From UBA1738 sp045655325 (lineage in GTDB: Bacteria; Bacillota; Clostridia; UBA1381), in the NCBI GenBank assembly GCA_045655325.1, contig JAZOOY010000060.1, positions 1 to 16,748 on the forward strand: DNA of 16,748 nucleotides, read 5' to 3'. The position numbers and the translations under genes were made by a program. The notes beneath the pieces are model-generated. The model was not told the DNA's origin. It made no database searches and saw nothing but the letters and a program-made list of their open reading frames with translations. Shown here piece after piece: positions 14,661 through 16,748 of this stretch. How positions within the stretch are numbered: the first letter of the stretch is position 1; each line of letters begins with the position of its first letter.

Positions 14661-15078
14661 ATATATGTACTTTTGCCCGACTATGTTTATCCCTTCTTTT
14701 GTAACCAAAAGAAGCAAAAGTTTCGGGGGTTTCGAATCCCCCGAACCCGCAACGACCAAAGGGAACTGCCGTTCCCTTATGGAATCCTTTGCCCAAGTCA
14801 AAACGCAGACGGAAAAGAATAGCGAACTATGATCTTTTTTATATAGTTTTCAGATAACCTTTCCTGTTGTGTTTTTCATCTTGACGCGATAGCGGCGTGC
14901 CGAGCCTGTGAGGGCACGAGTGTGCTATGGAGCGACCTGTTTGTACAGTTAGAGGCGAGTTGTCAAATACTTCAAAACCTTGGTTTTGAAGATTTGATAC
15001 CTGTTCGAGCCCACAAAACTACGGGTCCGGGTGTCCCGGCGACTTTTCGTACTTTTGGTCGCTCAAAAGTACATATAT
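14661..15078. repeat. Hairpin-rich intergenic element with 15-bp terminal inverted repeats
   Basis: ATATATGTACTTTTG (14661-14675) and its exact complement (15064-15078) bound a 418-bp block without a convincing gene. Between them are several strong stems: CTTCTTTTG/CAAAAGAAG (14693-14714, 9 bp, 4-nt loop); TTCGGGGG/CCCCCGAA (14722-14745); CCAAAGGGAAC/GTTCCCTTATGG (14756-14782, one bulge); CGTGCC/GGCACG nested in ATAGC/GCTAT (near 14888-14929); a 16-bp stem with one bulged A (14963-14997); CCGGG/CCCGG (near 15028-15040); and GTACTTTTG/CAAAAGTAC (15049-15072), whose right arm doubles as the terminal repeat. G+C is locally higher than in neighbouring intergenic DNA. It may be a non-autonomous mobile repeat, a mosaic of several such repeats, or a structured RNA. 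No transposase or obvious target duplication is seen. Confidence 0.6.
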
Positions 15079-15099
15079 GAGCAATATTAAAAAATGTAG

Positions 15100-15128
15100 T
15101 TGTAATTTTCCATAAAGTGTGATAGAAT
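15100..15128 (+). promoter_or_regulatory. Extended -10 promoter for the leader RNA and small gene
   Basis: TTGTAA (15100-15105) and TAGAAT (15123-15128) are 17 nt apart. TGA precedes the -10 and gives an extended TGn element. The predicted start near 15135 coincides with the 5' arm of the long leader helix, which supports the reading. Confidence 0.65.
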
Positions 15129-15133
15129 AAATA

Positions 15134-15284
15134 TGCTAAACTATTATAATTTAATATGAGTTCGGAGAGACTACTGTTAAAAAACGTAGCTCCACTTTAA
15201 TATACCCGAGCTTGTATATTATAATAGTTTAGCAACTTTGGAGTCATACGTTTTTTGGTGTATGGCTCTGCCATACACTTTTTT
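15134..15284 (+). promoter_or_regulatory. Structured 5' leader RNA with antiterminator/terminator switch
   Basis: A 17-bp perfect stem pairs 15134-15150 with 15218-15234. After a 3-nt bulge it continues as a 12-bp helix with three G-U pairs (15154-15165 with 15206-15217). Inside, GAGACTAC (15167-15174) pairs with GTAGCTC (15186-15192) with one bulge, capped by GUU/AAC and an AAAA loop. The 3' side leaves CACTTTAATATAC (15193-15205) mostly free. After the stem, GAGTCATAC (15241-15249) can pair with GTATGGCTC (15260-15268) as an antiterminator. The overlapping GTGTATGGC/GCCATACAC stem with six Ts is a terminator, and the two cannot coexist. CTCCA (15190-15194) can also pair with TGGAG (15239-15243), a possible link between the two halves. 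I do not recognise a known riboswitch or T-box. The general attenuator layout is read directly, while ligand and direction of control are unknown. Confidence 0.65.
15258..15284 (+). terminator. Intrinsic terminator inside the leader, upstream of the small gene
   Basis: GTGTATGGC (15258-15266) pairs with GCCATACAC (15270-15278) over 9 bp with a TCT loop, followed by TTTTTT (15279-15284). It ends only 4 nt before the GGAGG of the next gene, so it works as an attenuator and not as the end of an upstream gene. Its 5' arm overlaps the antiterminator arm. Confidence 0.85.
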
Positions 15285-15299
15285 AATTGGAGGAAAACT

Positions 15300-15533
15300 A
15301 TGGATATAAAGTTAGAACTTCTTTCAGGTGCTATTTGCGATGCAGTAAAAGAAAATATGAATACATTAAACATAGATGCAAGCCAGATTGTTGATTCAAA
15401 AGCTATTAAAATTCTTGGTGAAGTAAAAGATGTTCTCCATAACGAAAACCTTGATGATTTTGAAATGATTGATGAAATTATAAATATTTTTTGTAAATAT
15501 AATATTGACATTGGCGGTTGCCACGATTTTTAA
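15300..15533 (+). CDS. Small acidic protein of unknown function (77 aa)
   Basis: I do not recognise this family. The ATG at 15300 has a strong GGAGG (15289-15293) at 6-nt spacing. A longer in-frame reading from 15255 would begin inside the terminator stem and is rejected. The protein is acidic, with no signal peptide or membrane helix. It appears to be two or three amphipathic helices: residues 3-20, about 33-48, and LDDFEMIDEIINIFCKY (51-67). The end IDIGGCHDF is distinctive, with C65, C74, H75 and D76 as possible metal or redox residues. It is a single-gene unit with its own promoter, attenuated leader and downstream terminator. The elaborate leader suggests its amount is controlled by a metabolite, RNA or protein signal. 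Coding is supported by the SD, the length and the tight fit between two terminators. Function is unknown. Confidence 0.8.
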   Translation: MDIKLELLSGAICDAVKENMNTLNIDASQIVDSKAIKILGEVKDVLHNENLDDFEMIDEIINIFCKYNIDIGGCHDF

Positions 15534-15540
15534 AACAAAT

Positions 15541-15576
15541 AAACGGAAGTGAAATTCACTTCCGTTTTATTTTTTA
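15541..15576. terminator. Shared terminator between the small gene and pnp
   Basis: AAACGGAAGTGA (15541-15552) pairs perfectly with TCACTTCCGTTT (15556-15567), a 12-bp stem with an AAT loop. On the plus strand it is followed by a T-rich tract (15565-15575), and on the minus strand by TTTATTTGTTTT-like sequence made partly of the A-rich flank. It lies 7 nt after the small gene and ends next to the pnp stop, so it likely serves both convergent genes. Confidence 0.85.
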
Positions 15577-16748
15577 TTACTTACCAAGTAGCTTTGAGAA
15601 AAATCCGCCCTTGTCATCCTTTGCAGGAGCTGGTTCTTCTTTCTTTTCTACAGGAACAGGTTCAGCCTTTGGAGCTTCCGGCTTTGGTTCTGGCTTTTTG
15701 TAGTCGCCGTTTGGACGAGGTCTCTGTCCATTTCCGCCCTGACGGTTTCCGCCGTTTCTTGAGCTACCCTGATTTCCGCCTTCACGTCTTGCAGGTCTTT
15801 CTTCCCAACCTTCAGGCTTTTCCATTGTTTCCTTATGAGATAGGCTGATTTTGCCTGTCTTTTCGTCAATCTTCATAACCTTAACAGTCATCTTATCGCC
15901 AACGTTAACGTAATCTTCAACCTTGTCTACTCTCTTGTAGTCAAGTTCTGATACGTGGCAAAGGCCGTCTTTACCAGGTAGAATTTCAACGAATGCGCCG
16001 AAATCTGTGATTGTCTTAACTGTACCTTCGTAAACTTCGCCGATTTCAGGCTCTTTCACGATAAGTTCAATAGCTTCTTTTGCTGCATCGCCTGACGCCT
16101 GGTCAACAGCGAAGATGTGGATTGTACCGTCTTCTTCAATGTCAATCTTAGCGCCTGTATCTGCAACGATCTTCTGGATAACCTTACCGCCCTGACCGAT
16201 AACTTCACGAATCTTGTCAACGTCAATCTTCATTGTTGTTACCTTTGGAGCATACTTTGAAAGTTCTGCTCTTGGCTCTGCGATAGCCTTTAGAAGTACA
16301 TCGTCAATAATCATTTCACGACCAGCCTTTGTCTTTTTGAAAGCTTCTTCAATAACTTCGTAAGTAAGACCGTCATTCTTGATATCAACCTGAATTGATG
16401 TGATACCCTTCTTTGTACCTGCTACCTTAAAGTCCATTTCGCCGTAGAAGTCTTCAAGTCCCTGAATATCTACCATTGTTGTGAAGCCTTCATCAGTTGT
16501 GATAAGACCACATGAGATACCGGCAACAGGAGCCTTGATTGGAACGCCTGCAGCCATAAGTGCAAGTGTTGAACCGCAGACACTACCCTGTGATGTTGAA
16601 CCGTTTGAGCTCAAAACTTCTGATACTGTTCTGATTGCATATGGGAACTCTTCTTCTGATGGCAATACAGGAACCAATGAACGTTCTGCCAATGCACCGT
16701 GTCCGATTTCTCTTCTTCCAGGACCTCTTGACGGTCTTGTTTCACCAA
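15577..16748 (-). CDS. pnp: Polyribonucleotide nucleotidyltransferase (PNPase), 5' part missing
   Basis: Phosphorolytic 3'-to-5' exoribonuclease, trimeric, involved in mRNA decay. The frame enters from the right edge (390 codons to the stop), so the first RNase PH domain and the start are outside. What remains begins GPGRREIGHGALAERSL, the second RNase PH core. SNGSTSQGSVCGS forms the phosphate site and LEDFYGEMDFKVAGTKKG keeps the residues equivalent to E. coli D486, D492 and K494. A KH domain follows with its GQGG loop (VDKIREVIGQGGKVIQKI), then an S1 domain (GEVYEGTVKTITDFGAFVEI through TGKISLSHK). The last roughly 85 residues are a low-complexity tail rich in Gly, Arg, Asn, Pro, Glu and Lys ending GGFFSKLLGK, likely a flexible RNA or partner-binding extension. 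The gene is convergent with the small gene to its left. Confidence 0.97.
   Translation of the reverse strand, partial: GETRPSRGPGRREIGHGALAERSLVPVLPSEEEFPYAIRTVSEVLSSNGSTSQGSVCGSTLALMAAGVPIKAPVAGISCGLITTDEGFTTMVDIQGLEDFYGEMDFKVAGTKKGITSIQVDIKNDGLTYEVIEEAFKKTKAGREMIIDDVLLKAIAEPRAELSKYAPKVTTMKIDVDKIREVIGQGGKVIQKIVADTGAKIDIEEDGTIHIFAVDQASGDAAKEAIELIVKEPEIGEVYEGTVKTITDFGAFVEILPGKDGLCHVSELDYKRVDKVEDYVNVGDKMTVKVMKIDEKTGKISLSHKETMEKPEGWEERPARREGGNQGSSRNGGNRQGGNGQRPRPNGDYKKPEPKPEAPKAEPVPVEKKEEPAPAKDDKGGFFSKLLGK

Noticed and set aside
14725..14742. GGGGG-TTTCGAAT-CCCCC resembles a tRNA T-arm
   Set aside because: The loop has 8 instead of 7 nt, and there is no anticodon arm, D-arm or acceptor pairing around it on either strand.
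14347..14801. Open minus-strand readings across the recR end and the hairpin-rich element
   Set aside because: They are antisense to recR, cross its terminator hairpin and the inverted-repeat DNA, and have no SD or domain signature.
15134..15234. The 17-bp inverted repeat as transposon ends
   Set aside because: No target duplication flanks it, it lies at the predicted transcription start, and nested stems plus a downstream attenuator explain it better. A genome copy count could revive this idea.
15134..15234. The inverted repeat as a retron msr/msd locus
   Set aside because: There is no reverse transcriptase gene in the window and no reason beyond the flanking inverted repeat.
15255..15299. 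Upstream in-frame extension of the 77-aa gene
   Set aside because: It would start within the antiterminator/terminator region and translate the T-run. The ATG at 15300 has a perfect SD at 6 nt.

Overview
The window reads as chromosomal DNA of a low-to-mid GC Bacillota, most likely a member of class Clostridia. The evidence is the block pyrH-frr-uppS-cdsA-dxr-rseP and the block SRP RNA-dnaX-ybaB-recR, both with strong AGGAGG-type ribosome binding sites and TTGnnn-17-TATAAT promoters. I cannot name a genus. Nothing looks like phage or plasmid. The layout is core housekeeping plus one compact accessory patch at 14.65-15.3 kb.

Left arm (1-11552, all minus strand, so transcription runs right to left). 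An operon starts at a promoter upstream of ftsK/spoIIIE and continues through a YgiQ-type radical SAM gene, folD and a galactokinase-family gene. After a 78-bp gap holding a second good promoter come pyrH, frr, uppS, cdsA, dxr and rseP, the last cut by the window edge. This second set links UMP phosphorylation and ribosome recycling to undecaprenyl phosphate, CDP-diacylglycerol and isoprenoid synthesis and to intramembrane proteolysis. A strong hairpin sits between frr and uppS.

Middle (11553-14654). The ftsK promoter and the SRP RNA promoter diverge. The small SRP RNA ends at a weak terminator and is followed by dnaX, ybaB/ebfC and recR on the plus strand, closed by a strong terminator. dnaX carries a complete E. 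coli-like -1 frameshift cassette: SD-like sequence, 10-nt spacer, in-phase A AAA AAG, then an early -1 stop.

Right patch (14655-15576). First comes a roughly 420-bp hairpin-rich element bounded by perfect 15-bp inverted repeats. Next comes a self-contained regulatory unit: an extended -10 promoter, a long-helix leader RNA, mutually exclusive antiterminator and terminator hairpins, and a 77-codon gene of unknown function. I consider this the best candidate for an undescribed system. A terminator shared with the convergent pnp gene closes the patch, and pnp runs off the right edge.

All calls come from reading the sequence and remembered family motifs. No database search or folding program was run.
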